Source of the DNA: Monodelphis domestica
Taxonomy: Eukaryota; Chordata; Mammalia; Didelphimorphia; Didelphidae
DNA length: 64,000 bases
Assembly: GCF_027887165.1 (NCBI RefSeq)
Contig: NC_077230.1
Coordinates: forward strand, 22,305,200 to 22,369,199
Direction: 5' to 3'
Shown in pieces: positions 12,557 through 52,189 of this stretch; positions within the stretch are counted from its first letter, which is position 1, and the number at the start of each line of letters is the position of its first letter. The notes below the pieces were generated by a model. It ran no database searches. It saw only the letters and a list, made by a program, of their open reading frames with translations, and was not told the DNA's origin. Both the position numbers and the translations under genes were made by a program.

Positions 12557-14640
12557 TCAAACCAAAAAGAAAAAAATAGATGGTGCCATTGCCTTTCGGT
12601 CCTTCAGTGTGGATGCAGACAGATCCTGTGCTATCCTCATCGTGTTTCCATAGTATCTGAATGGCTTCTTCTTGGCAGCTTGTAATATCTGTTCTTTCAT
12701 CTGATTGTTTTTGAATTTGGCTATAACATTTCTTGGTGTTGTCAGTTGGGGATTAAATACAGGGGGTGATCTGTGGATTCTTTCAATCTCCACTTTCCCC
12801 TCTTGTTCTAGGATCTCGGGACAGTTTTCCTGGATAATTTCTTCTAGTATTATGTCCAGGCTTTTTCTTTTGTCGTGGTCTTCTGGTAGTCCAATTATTC
12901 TTAAATTGTCTCTTCTTGAACGATTTTCTAAATCGTCTGTTTTGTGAATGAGATGCTTCACATTTTCCTCAATTTTTTCATTCATTTTGTTTTGTTTTAT
13001 AGTGTCCTGCTGCCTTGTGAGGTCACTTGATTCTAGTTGTTTTACTCTGATTCTTAAAGATTGGATTTCATCTCTGGCTTTTTGGTCATCTTTTTCCTTC
13101 TGGTCTGATTTTCTTTGAAGATCATCTTTCATCCTCTTTACCTCGTCTTTCATCTCCTTTGCCTTATCTTTCATCTCCTTTGCCTCATTTTCCAGGTGGA
13201 TGATTTTGACTTTCAGGACACTATTTTCTTGTTTTAGTTCAAGTGCCTCTGTTTCCAGATGACTTATCTTAATTTTTAAGTTCTTTTCCCAATTGTCTTC
13301 AGCCTCTCTTAATTGTGTTTTGAGTTCTTCCAATGCCTGTATCCAATTCTGTGGCATTTCTGGTTTATCGTTTGCTGATCTTTCCCCCTCTGTTCAATTT
13401 GCTGAGTAGTAGCTGTGTATTGTAGTTTCTTTCTTCTGTTTCTGTTGTTTGTTCAAATTCACCCCTTCTTTACTCCCTGTATTTGTCTGTGCTCTTGTTC
13501 CTCTCATTTTTTTTTGTTTTTTGGGGGGACTTCTATTGGTCTCCCCTCTTGGAGCTTTAACAGAAGATCTCTTGGTGTATTCTCTGGGGGAGGGGTGTTG
13601 GGGGTTTGAGCTTTCCTGTCCTCTGGAGGCTTTTTATTGGCTTAAAGTCCAGCAGTCAATGAGGATGGATGGGGAGCCTGGGCTTCCCTGCGTTCTGGAG
13701 ACTTTTGATGGGATTGAGTTCAGCTTAGTTGGGCTGGGTTTACTCTGAGTTTTAAAATTCCTGGACAGCTGGAGCAAATATGGAGGATCTCCAAAGCTCT
13801 GGCCAGGCTGCCAGGTTTATGCTCCTTCTAGGCTGCCATCTTGACTTCGCCTCTAGGTTTCTGTTTTTTCAGAAGACCCTGCTCTCTAAGGGGGGAGGTG
13901 CATGGCCTCCCTGGGCTCTGAGGGCTCCTGATGGGATTAGGTTCAGCTGGTTCTTTCAGAAGACCCTGCTCCCTAAGTGGGGAGGGGTTGTGGCTTGCCT
14001 GGGCTCTGAGGGCTCCTGATGGGATTAGGTTCACCCGGTTTGGGCCGAATGAGCCCTGAAGCAAAAAATCTCCTCCTCCACAATCTGTGTTGAATGCCCG
14101 GAGACTGGCCCGGGTTACTTTCAAGGTAAGCTCTTCAGAGCAACCCCCCTGCCAGCCCTGAGTTTTCTGTCCCTTCAGTAGCTCTGAGGGCTTCCAATGG
14201 GATTGGGCTCAGCTGGTGCCCCAAAGCCAGGACCTCCCTTGAGACTCAGATGGAAGGACCCAGCCAGGGGGCTACAGGCTTCCCCCTTCTCTCTATGTTT
14301 CCCTGCCATCTGTGTTGGGCACCCCGGAGACTGGCTCAGGTTGCTTTCAAGGTGAGTCCTCAGAGCCCTGAGGTTCCCGCTGCTGCCGTGGGCTCAGCAC
14401 TCTGGTTTTGGGGGGGGGGGGGTCCTGGGACCTTCCTTCTGCCTACCCCTTAGATCCAAGTGATCTAGGGCTTTTGGGGTGCGGTACCTTTTGATCCAGG
14501 TCCAGGAGGAGGGTTCCCCAGGCCTATCCTGTTGTTCAGCTTGAATTTCGGTGTCCTAGGAGCACTCTGTTTGCAATCGGTAAGGAAGGGTTTCCAAGGT
14601 CTGAGCTTTCGCTGCTTCTACACCACCATCTTGACTGTAA
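12557..14640 (-). mobile_element. L1 5' half: promoter repeats, 5' UTR and near-complete ORF1
   Basis: Reads right to left from the 5' signature (inverse of CCACCATCTTGACT, 14624-14637) through a GC-rich 5' UTR to ORF1 at 13357. ORF1 is open for about 260 codons: a long Lys/Glu heptad coiled coil (EMKDKAKEMKDEVKRMKDD, about residues 60-80), the RRM signature SRRDNLRIIGLPED (about residues 147-160) and the C-terminal domain (EILQAAKKKPFRYYG-like, here EQILQAAKKKPFRYYG). Near residue 255 it runs straight into the A-rich tail of the opposite-strand L1. ORF2 and the 3' UTR are absent. Confidence 0.85.
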
Positions 14641-15502
14641 GTCTTGATTTCTTATTTTAATAATTAGGTTCTATATTGTTGTCAAATTTTACAAAGTTAC
14701 TATAATCTATACTATAATAGCTACTATAAAGTTATTATTTCTTGTTGTATGTCTGTACTGTTTCACTGATCTACCTTTCTATTTCTTAGTACTGGATAGT
14801 TTTGATAATTACTGCCTTATAATACAGTTTAAAATTTGGTACCGCTAGACCTCCTTCCTTTGTTTAAAAAAATTAATTCTTTTGATATTCTTGATCTTTT
14901 ATTCTTCCAAAATAATTTTATTATTTTTTCTAATTCAATAAGTTAATTTTCTTTTGGTAATTTGATATGACATTGAATAAGTAGAATAAGAACAATTAAT
15001 ATTTCTCTAATTATTTAGATCCAACTTTATTTGTGTAATAATTGTTTTGTAATTATGCATTCCTTGGTTTATTTTGGAAGGTATACTCCCAAGTATTTCA
15101 TTTTAGCTGTGATTATTTTAAATGGAGCAGGACTTCATTAGTAATATACAAAAATGATGATTTTTGTGGGTTTATTTTATATCCTGCTATTTTACTAAAA
15201 TTATTGATAATTTCAACAACTTTTCAATTGACTTTCAAATATTTTCCACATATACCATCATATTATCTGCAAAAGAGATAGCTTTATTACCTCTTTGCCC
15301 ATTTTGATTCCTTTCATTTTCCCTCCTTCTCTTATTGTTATTGATATTGTTTCTAATACTAATTTCTAATGCTATGTTAAATAAAATTGGTGATAATGGG
15401 TATCCTTTTTTCACTCCTGACCTTATTGGGAAGGCTTTTAGCTTTATCTCTTTTACAAATAATATTTGCCCTTGATTTTAAATAGATGCTTAGTTTAATT
15501 TC

Positions 15503-15504
15503 AT

Positions 15505-15576
<72 letters not shown>
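15503..15576. repeat. (TATC)n / (GATA)n microsatellite
   Basis: About 18 tandem TATC units directly joined to the 3' end of the antisense SINE at 15577. Confidence 0.95.
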
Positions 15577-15760
15577 TCTGTCTTGGAATCAATACTGTGT
15601 ATTGGTTCCAAGGCAGAAGAGTGGTAAGGCCTAGGCAATGGGGGTTAAGTGACTTTCCCAGGGTCACACATCTAGGAAGTCTCTGAGGCCAGATTTGAAC
15701 CAAGGACGTCCTATCTCTAGGCCTGGCTCTCAACCCACTGAGCTACCCAGTTGCCCCCTT
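15577..15760 (-). repeat. Marsupial CORE-SINE, antisense
   Basis: From CTGTCTTGGAATCAATACTG tail to GAGCTACCCAGTTGCCCC head. Its usual A-rich tail is replaced by the GATA repeat. Confidence 0.9.
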
Positions 15761-16119
15761 AGCATAATTTTAAGAAAAATTCCATTTACTCCTTTGTTTT
15801 CCAGTGTTTAGGAATGATTGTTGTACTTTATCAATGGCTTTTTCTGCATCTATTGATATATAAGCATGATTTTTATTATTTTGTTAATGTCATCAATTAT
15901 GTTGATAACAAAATAATAAAAATCAAGCAAAGGAATAAACAGAATACTTTTCTGTTTTTGCTCTTTTTGGTGTAGGCATCAGTACCATATTTGTTTAATA
16001 TGTCAGTTTAACTGTCTCATATAAGAAATAAACAAATGGATCTTGTCAGATCTCTAATAATTGGTCTTTCATGTTTACCTTCTTATAATTCTTGTAGATC
16101 AAGTTTTCTACTGAGTTGG

Positions 16120-17040
16120 TCCCCCCTACCCCCAAGAATAGTTGAAACACCTGTAGTTTTGTTATAAGGAAAAGAAGGAGCAGCTGCTGCAAGGCAGAAG
16201 CAGGAAGGTTCCAGAATTCTAGGAACTCAAGGAAGAGTTGCTCTTCCTTGGGGACAGTTGAAGCTGGAGGTTGTTTGTCTAAGCTTCTTGGGTGGACCTC
16301 ATGAGTTGGACTAGTCTCCCTCCCTTGTGACTGTATCCCTTAGTCAATGGCTGGTTCCTGTGTCCCTGTGTCTGTATCTTGTGGTTGATAGAGTGATTTC
16401 CAACAGAGCTGCTCAAGACATTCAATTCCTTACCACCTTTGTACATTAAATAAGGGGGGGGGGGTAATTTAGCTAGTTGTAGGAATTAGATTTGTAGGTA
16501 GAGAAGTATTAAATAGTATAGGTTATCAACTTGATTTGGGGGGGGAAAGGATATTTATAGTCTTTAGATAGATCATCCCAATTCCCTTCCTTCCCTTATC
16601 TTAAAATAAACTATTATTTCAGTTATATTTATATATATTATTTCAGTATAATATTTCAAGTGGCAAGCTAAGTAGGGCAAACCTAGAGAAATTGGCCTAG
16701 ACTGTAGGGACTTCATAGGGAATGACAGTTGGAAAGACTACGGAATTCCATTTCCCCTTGGGAGTGACTGCTGCTCTCCAAGGTACTGCAAAATAGAATT
16801 TTAAGGGTGATTGACACTGGGAGATTTATCATTTAAAGAGCCAATTTAAAGGGACAATTTAAGGGGACAAAATAGCACATATGCTAAGGGGAAACATTTT
16901 TTTTCTTTTTGTTCTGTTGGTGATTCTTTTTTGTAAACAAAGTGGATTCTAATTGCACCTATCCAATACTGTATTATACGATTCTACCTAGCTATAACAT
17001 CATGATGGGGGGATATGGTTAATGCAGTTTTTATGGGTTT
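16120..17040 (+). mobile_element. Possible ERV 5' LTR and leader
   Basis: A segment of unlike composition ahead of the gag remnant, with TTATAAGGAAAAG near 16163, ACATTAAATAAGG near 16443 and a G11 run at 16454-16464. Ends and primer-binding site could not be fixed, so LTR identity is a guess from position. Confidence 0.35.
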
Positions 17041-17044
17041 TGTT

Positions 17045-18090
17045 GTTTTTTTTTTTCACCACAAAAATTCTTAATTTTATTTTATTTTTTTCAAATTTAA
17101 ACATTATTTTATTTGGTCAATTTCAAACATTATTCATTGAATACAAAAATCATTTTATTTTCCTCCCTCCCCTCCTGCCATCCCTCCCATAGCCGATGAT
17201 TGCCGATGCACAATTCCACTGGGTATCACGTGTCCTTGTTCCGAACCCATTTCCATGTTGTTGGTATTTGCACTAGGATATTCATTTAGAGTCTCCATCC
17301 CCAGTCATATCCCCTTGGCCCCTGTAGTCAAGCAATTGCCTTTCTTCAGTGTTTTTGTTCCCACAGTTTGTCCTCGGCTTGTGGATAGTGTTTTTTCTCA
17401 TAGATCCCTGCAGGCTGTTCAGGGACACTGCATTGACACTAATGGAGAAGTCCATTATGTTTGATTATACCACAGTGTATCAGTCTCTGTGTACAATGTT
17501 TTCCTGGTTCTGCTCCTCTCACTATGCATCAATTCCTGGAGGTTGTTCCAGTCTCCATGGAATTCCTGCACTTTATTATTTCTTTGAGCACAATAGTATT
17601 CCATCACCAACATATACCACAATTTGTTCAGTCATTACCCAATTGAAGGGCATCCCCTCATTTTCCAGTTTTTTGCCACCACAAAGAGCGCAGCTATGAA
17701 TATTATTGTACAAGTCTTTTTCCTTATTATCTTTTTGGGGTACAAACCCAGCAATGCTATGGCTGGGTCAAAAGGTAGGTAGTCTTTTAGCGCCCTTTGG
17801 GCATAGTTCCAAATTGCCCTCCAGAATGGTTGGATCAGTTCACAACTCCACCAGCAATGGATTAATGTCCCGACTTTGCCACATCCCCCCAACATTCATT
17901 ACTTTCCATAGCTGTTATGTTAGCCAATCTGCTAGGTGTGAGGTGATACCTCAGAGTTATTTTGATTTGCATCTCTCCGATTATCAGAGAGTTTTTATGT
18001 TTATATATAATTATTTCCTTTACATGCCATATGATGTTTTTAAAATGTTTCCAGAATTTTGTTACCATTATTAAGCTATGACTGGATGAA
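17045..18090 (-). mobile_element. L1 3' end, antisense, within the ERV leader
   Basis: T-rich start at 17045, 3' UTR (CTCCCTCCCCTCCTGCCATC), then ORF2 C-terminus in broken minus-strand frames (CWWSCELIQPFWRAIWNYAQ, LPFDPAIALLGLYP; REMQ-like [20 protein letters not shown]). It separates the ERV leader from gag. Confidence 0.8.
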
Positions 18091-18119
18091 ACCAATAATG
18101 GGGATTACGATCCAAACAA

Positions 18120-19200
18120 TTTGTGCCCATTTGCCTCTTTTGCGTTTGTTTTCTGGTTTTGTACAAGTGTAGATGGATTTTTTTTGGAATTGTCTGTAAA
18201 CTAAAGGCTATGTTTGAATGGATGTGCAGGGATTCTGAACTTAAGGAAAGGTTAATAATAATGCAAGCTAAGATCTATGCTATGGAGCAGTGTTTTAAAA
18301 GAAGGCTGGTACCAAATAATAATCCTGGTTATGGCTTAAGGGAAGATATCATGGTTAAGGATGTAAATGAAGGGAAAAGTTAAAGAACAAACTAGATTGG
18401 AAAGAGAGGCTGAAAAATTGAACAAGAACCCAGTGAATTTGTTTCCTCTTTGGGATGTTCCAATTATTTCTCACAATGAAGAGTTTAATGTAAAGTCTCA
18501 TAAGCAATTCACCTCTGCAGAGTTGGAAGATATCAAACATAGAATCTCTTGTTTCTTTGATGAACCAAATAAAGTTATCAATGAATTTCAAAGGGCAATT
18601 AAGATTTATGACCCAGATTATACAGATTTTTTCCTTCTAATGGAAGAATTGCTTACCAAATGAAAGAGGAATTAATTCATTGAGTAAACAAGAAATAGTC
18701 CTCCATAAACCCCATGGCCAGAAAATTTTGAAGAACTTGATATGAATTCAGTACATAATTATAGAATAATGAAACAGACAAGAAAGGCTATCATTGAGGT
18801 TATGAAGAGACACTCTTGTTGTCCAAATGTCTGGTCAAAGTTTGAGAAAGTTAAGCAGACTCCTGATGAAACACCTGCCAATTTTCTTGATAGAATTACT
18901 AAAGCTGCTGAGTTACACCTAGACTGTGATGTGATGGCTGATGAAACCATTGCCCATGTCAAGAGACTTTTTGTAAACAATTCCAGTCCCACAGTAAAAT
19001 GGTTTTTCAAGAATAATTGCCTGGACTGGGAAGATCTGAAAAAGAAAGTTATATATGTATTTACAGAGGATACAGATAAGTCAAATGATGATAAAGATTC
19101 TATAGTTGAGGACTTAAAGAGAAAATTAAGGGATGCAGAAAGTAAAGCTAGAGATAATGAAATTAGAGAAAAAATGTTGTGTCAGCATTAAGATCTGTGC
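18120..19200 (+). pseudogene. ERV gag remnant (capsid region)
   Basis: Three consecutive open pieces (18123-18383, 18367-18663, 18742-19191) with capsid-like content: PVNLFPLWDVP, FTSAELEDIKHRISCFF, then TPDETPANFLDRITKAAELH and DWEDLKKKVIYVF. The order and the PDE-x-P-x-x-F-L-x-R segment fit gamma-type retroviral capsid. A stop at 18661 and a frame overlap near 18370 break it. No matrix domain is recognisable at its start. Confidence 0.75.
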
Positions 19201-19250
19201 AATCAAGTAATCAATACGTAGCAAGGGAAAGGAGATCTGGAGTTCCCAGG

Positions 19251-19292
19251 TGCTTTCTTTGTAATCGTGTAGGGCATCTGATTAGAGAGTGT
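19251..19292 (+). pseudogene. ERV nucleocapsid zinc knuckle
   Basis: Reads C-F-L-C-N-R-V-G-H-L-I-R-E-C, a C-x2-C-x4-H-x4-C knuckle, followed by basic residues. It lies in a different frame from the capsid pieces, so at least one frameshift separates them. Confidence 0.8.
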
Positions 19293-19339
19293 AGATACAG
19301 AGGACAATTTTCAAGATAAACTAATAGAAACAATAGGTG

Positions 19340-20010
19340 CAATAAGCAATACAATAATAATGGATGGAGAAATAATTATTATCAAAGACAGAATAATGGT
19401 AACAATTGTCCAAATGCTTGTTGTCAGGGAACTCAAGCACCTGATTTGAACACAATGCAGGAGTGGGTGAGATCTGGAGTGAGACCTAAGTATATCTAAG
19501 TGGTTAGTGGACATAAGGGTTATCATAACAAAGGGGCATGTTCATTATAAAGGTATACCTGGAGTTCTCAAGTATTTGAAGAATCAAAGGAAAATGGATT
19601 GGAAATAAATAGAATTGAATGTAATGAAGATAAGGTTAATGAACTTATAAATAATGTGATTGAAAGAAAGGACAATGTAACTAGTGTTAATAATTGTGAG
19701 GAAAAAGAAAATTGTAATGTAAAAGTAGTTGAAAATTCTAATGATTGTGAAATAATGGAAAATAATGAGGAATGTAAATTGGATAAAGATAATGTGATTG
19801 TAATTAGAACAATGATACCAATGTAGATGTTATAAGGACCAATGAGAGTAGTGAAAAATCTGATGAAGGTGTTAAAGATCTGAAATCCTGGGAATATCAT
19901 GCAATTCAAGTAGATGAAAGTTTGGATGGGCAGGGAATCGCTGAGTTTTGTACTGATGTTACTGTGCTAGCACCAGTGTTGGAAACATTTCAACTACCAA
20001 ATAGTGTATA
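19340..20010 (+). pseudogene. Spacer between ERV knuckle and protease
   Basis: Broken frames of unusual make-up, rich in Asn, Glu, Lys and Cys (for example frame 19599-19826). No domain recognised. It may have been a gag-pro linker. Confidence 0.4.
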
Positions 20011-20430
20011 CAGAACCACATGTGTCTTATAACTATTGGAGACCAGATCTGTGATCTTCTGGTTGATACTGGAGCCAGTAAATCAGTTTTGCAAAGTTTT
20101 CCTGAGAATTATAGAGCTGTTGGTACAATGGAAATAATAGGTGCTACTGGTAAACCACAGAGAGTAGCAAAATTACAACCAAAAATGATGACTTTAGGTC
20201 CACTATCTGTGGAGCATGCATTCCTGTGTATGCCAGAATGCCCAATGAATCTCTTAGGTAGAGATTTATTATGTAAACTGAGGGTGACAATTCACTGTAC
20301 TGAAATAGGTGATATCTCATTACATCTACCAGAAGAATCTCTGAAAGTTTTTCCATTGATGTTCTTAGAATTGGGTTTTATAGAGATTTTAATTAACAAT
20401 ACAATGAGTAATCAAAGAAAGAGAGAGTAA
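20011..20430 (+). pseudogene. ERV aspartic protease remnant
   Basis: One open frame (20020-20430) with the active-site motif L-V-D-T-G-A-S at 20059-20079, a middle loop, and the C-terminal MNLLGRDLL motif at about 20245-20271. These are the two hallmarks of retropepsins of the gamma type. It is in the same frame register as the capsid pieces. The frame ends at 20430 and no RT follows; an opposite-strand LTR begins instead. Confidence 0.8.
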
Positions 20431-20439
20431 GAAAGGAAT

Positions 20440-21248
20440 AAGTATGAAGGGCCTCAAGCCAATATGGCCTAGACCTGAGTCTTAAAAAGAGAAATCAGTC
20501 AGTTTTTTTAACACTCACCACAAGGTCTGACTAAACAAGGATTCTAGTAACACCAGGCCAGCGTCCTTCCTCAAAGAGTCTTCCAGCCAGAGATTGTTTC
20601 AAAGGGCCTCTCTTAAGAGCCTCCAGAGCTCCTACCCAGAGGGACAGAGCCCCTCAGAGGAGCTCCTCAAGGAGCTCTCCTTCAGAATGAGTCAGAAATC
20701 GAAATCCCTGAATGAGATCCAAGCTCTTATTTTTAAGGGCAAAATCTCCTCTGTCACCTCCCCTAAGTCCTTACATCTACCAATCACTGTAGATGTTTCT
20801 AAAGGACTGCCCATTTTGAATTCACAGCTGAGTAGTTTTAATCTCTTTAGTAAGTCAGAAAAAAATGCTGTGTCGACAAATTTCATTAAGAAAAAACCTC
20901 TGAATAAGTTATCACCCTTTTAGGTTTAAGTAGTTTACAAGTTGCCCCACCTATATGGGTACCTAGCATCCCATTGTATCAATTTTAAAAACAGGCATGA
21001 CTCAAAAGAACTTCCTGTCCTTTCCATAAGCATGGGTCAAAGCACTTTCATTGTTCTCAAGGAGCTCTCTGTCCTAAAGCAGTCCTAAGTAGGGTGGAGT
21101 AGGGATATTCCCAAGGCAAGGAGCCCTCACATTCAAGTAGAATTCTCACTATCTGCTAGGGAATTTTTTTTTTAAGTAGAAGATTCCCCAATGGGGAAAT
21201 TTCCAACGTTCATAAGTCTGAGAAATTTTAAGGTTTACACAACGCAAG
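20440..21248 (-). mobile_element. ERV LTR, antisense, same family as 2090-2968
   Basis: On the minus strand begins TGTAAACCTT (21249 down), contains CTACTCCACCCTAC, a TTAAAAATAAGAGC TATA-like site near 20725-20738, and ACTGATTTCTCTTTTT near the end. Opposite in direction to the gag-protease remnant, so not its own 3' LTR. Confidence 0.55.
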
Positions 21249-21249
21249 T

Positions 21250-21530
21250 GTGAGTAGGGATCTTTGGCGCCAATGTTGTATCTCATGCAGGGCTCTCGGG
21301 CTTCACTGCCTATTGACTCCACTGGTATCTGCCCCTGGGGCTCTTAAGATACCAAGAACAGGGAAATCAGACTGCTCTCGTAGGTTGTTCCTGACTGCTC
21401 TGCGTCACTCCCACCTCTTCTTGTTCTTTTTTTTTTTGCTTTTAGCATTGATTCTGTGGAGACATTTCTGATTATTTGTGGGGGAGTTTGGACTGCAAAG
21501 AAGTCTCATGTCCTACTCTGCCATCTTTCT
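21250..21530 (-). mobile_element. L1 5' UTR fragment, antisense
   Basis: The right edge is the inverse L1 5' signature (CTCTGCCATCTTTC, 21516-21529). The fragment ends to the left at the LTR. No ORF1 adjoins it. Confidence 0.5.
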
Positions 21531-22030
21531 ATAAATATGCTACATTCCATTAAAAAAATTCTATTGCATATTTTATCAGTGTTCAGCAACACACACACTT
21601 TATAAAGAGAACTTAAATGTGTTTCTTTAAGTAAAGTCAATACTCTAATGAGACAGTAATTTCTTTATTTTGAGTGTTCTCTCTGGTGGAGCAGTCCAAA
21701 ATCTGTCATGCTTGCCCATCTTCACAAAAGTTCTCTCATATAACACTGACACCAATGAAACAAATGTACTAAGGGTCTTTCATACTCCCCCCCACCCCAT
21801 ATTGCAAAGCTACATGGAACTGGAGGACTATCATTTATTCTTCACTCTCACTACATAAAATCTATTCATCTTTTTTTATCATGTGTTTCATGTTTAAAAT
21901 ATTTTCAAAAATGTAAATTTTAAATGGGTATGTGTATTTTCTGAAATGTACTACAAAGGAATCTTCTATAAAACTATCTTATTCATTTACAAAATAGAAA
22001 TCAGATGTATTTAGTGAATGACTAACACAT
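21530..22030. other. Intergenic, 3' flank of ATP6AP2
   Basis: AT-rich sequence between an L1 5' fragment and the predicted poly(A) site. No gene or clear repeat seen. Confidence 0.5.
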
Positions 22031-23112
22031 ATTTGCAATCCTTATCAATTTTTATTTATTTCAGTCATTTATAAGCTTGATACATTGGTCCACATCAAAA
22101 AGTAGGAATCATCTGTTTAGCATTCTGTAGAATGAAATTGTAACATCAACCTCACAAACTAATATAGGAGCTGAAAAACAGACATTAAAATAAAAAATGG
22201 ATTTTCAACTCAAGCCATTCCCAAAAGTACCACCATACAGAAATGTGTGTCTGTGTGCATAACTGTAAGAATTCACAATACCATATGCCGACAAATGAGA
22301 GTATTTCAGAGTTGGCAGGAACTGAAATGGCATTTAAGTCCAAGCCCCTCATTTTAAAGAAGGGGAAACTGAGGCCCAAAGAGGTTAGTGACTCCTCTAT
22401 TGTCACATAGCTAGACATGGCATGAAGTGGAATTAGAAGAACCCTGATCTCCTGGGTCCAGTCCAGTCAAATACTCTACATGATTCCTTTTCTAGTTTTT
22501 AACCACTTCTTAATAAATCATCAAACTTTCAGAAGAGGTAAAAAAAAAGTTATCCTCTGTCTATGGGAATATTTTTCTAAAACTATGTGTATAAGCATTT
22601 CCCCCATTTTAGGGCTTTTGAAGATCATAAAAACTTTCATCTAGCAACTATTCAAGATATTTATATCACCTTAAGACATTTACAAGTAGTGCATAATAAT
22701 ACATAACAATCTAGAGATGATTTCTACCTGTACCATGTAGAGATAAAGAACTCAGAAAAAAATTCTATTATACTTTTAGTGCATTTGTTCCACAGAAATG
22801 AGTCAAAAAGGCTAACATTTATATATTAAGTATAAATACTTAAGGAATTATCAGTGCATATTTTCAAATTTAAAATGGAATGAAATATTTTAACACCACT
22901 GTAATAACATAGCAGAGTGAAAGATTTTTGTCACAATTTCACTTAAATATTACCCACTTTGAAAAATGGTTACAAGTACACACAAAATAGAAAACAAATC
23001 ATCTTTTAATACATTTTAAATACAACATCCACTTTAAGTCATATCCAAACATTTATCTTAATATAATATGGGTGGTTCCCATATTCTTTTAGTAGGATGG
23101 CACAGAAAAAGG
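22030..23112 (-). other. ATP6AP2: ATP6AP2 3' UTR with tandem AATAAA signals
   Basis: About 1.1 kb, A/T-rich, running from the stop to two overlapping AATAAA hexamers (plus-strand TTTATT at 22051-22056 and 22055-22060). Cleavage is expected near 22030-22045, giving a UTR about as long as the known mammalian one. It holds a MIR copy at about 22295-22465. The 3' end is inferred from the hexamers only. An earlier ATTAAA at about 23004-23009 could give a short form. Confidence 0.65.
22295..22465. repeat. MIR copy in the ATP6AP2 3' UTR
   Basis: Contains the MIR CORE in reverse: a stretch like CTCATTTTAAAGAAGGGG, then AACTGAGGCCCAAAGAGGTTA and TCACATAGCTAG. It is an ancient mammalian SINE and becomes part of the mature UTR. 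Confidence 0.75.
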
Positions 23113-51567
<28,455 letters not shown>

Positions 51568-52189
51568 GGTCACAAGACGGCGACAGCCACAGCCAGAGCA
51601 GTCACCGCAGCAGCAGCCTCACAGCTGAAGGGGAAAAGGGAATGACGTTCTCTAGACTCCGCCCCCTCCTTTCTCTGTATTTTCTCCTCCCAGCACCGCC
51701 CCCTAACTGATTCCACCGGCACTATCTCCACCAATCAACCGTTAAAACCCGCCTTCCGGGGGAGGTGTGGCTTCCGTAGCGTTGGGAAATGAGGCGGGAC
51801 CTCGACTGACTGACGGAGAAGATAAACTAATGGGAGACCAGAGCTGATTTTCTGCGGGAAACCCCGCCCCTAAACTGATCTGCAGTCACGGGGCCTGGTA
51901 GAGCCGGCCCTGGAGAAGCTGGGGTGGGTGCAAAGGATTGATTGTTTCTCGAAAGGGAAGTCTTCGTCTCTCGATTTTTTTTTGCCGCAGACCTCTACCT
52001 CTCATCCCACGTCAGCCCCGTTATGTAATTCTGCAAAGACTGCCAATCGAATTTAGCTCAGTGCAGAAGGATTTGAGCAGTCTGGGCTCTCAGTCTGCGG
52101 GATGGGGGAGGGGAAGCAGCTGAATCGAACTGGTTTAGTGCTTGGTTGGGGAGGGCGGAGGGAATTCGCCGCCTAATTTGTTTAACTAT

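Larger units (their letters stand above)
14641..16115 (-). mobile_element. L1 ORF2 (RT region) fragment, antisense
   Basis: Inverse L1 RT text: AATTGGTGATAATGGGTATCC, ATGGCTTTTTCTGCATCTATTG, TCAATTATGTTGATAACA, TTTGGTGTAGGCATCAGTACC. Interrupted by a (TATC)n tract and a SINE. All frames broken. Confidence 0.65.

Noticed and set aside
12557..13357. 266-codon coiled-coil frame as a host gene
   Set aside because: The coiled coil plus the RRM signature SRRDNLRIIGLPE and the GC-rich 5' UTR identify L1 ORF1.
12541..14640. Twin-primed (5'-inverted) L1
   Set aside because: Twin priming places the inverted 5' part before the 3' part and its tail; here the inverted 5' part lies beyond the tail, and the two parts differ greatly in decay.
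16120..21248. A complete provirus with paired LTRs
   Set aside because: The candidate left LTR does not resemble the right-hand one, and the right-hand LTR points the other way.
51938..52123. Possible divergent gene from the ATP6AP2 promoter
   Set aside because: The short plus-strand frame has no similarity that I recognise and continues into L2 sequence.
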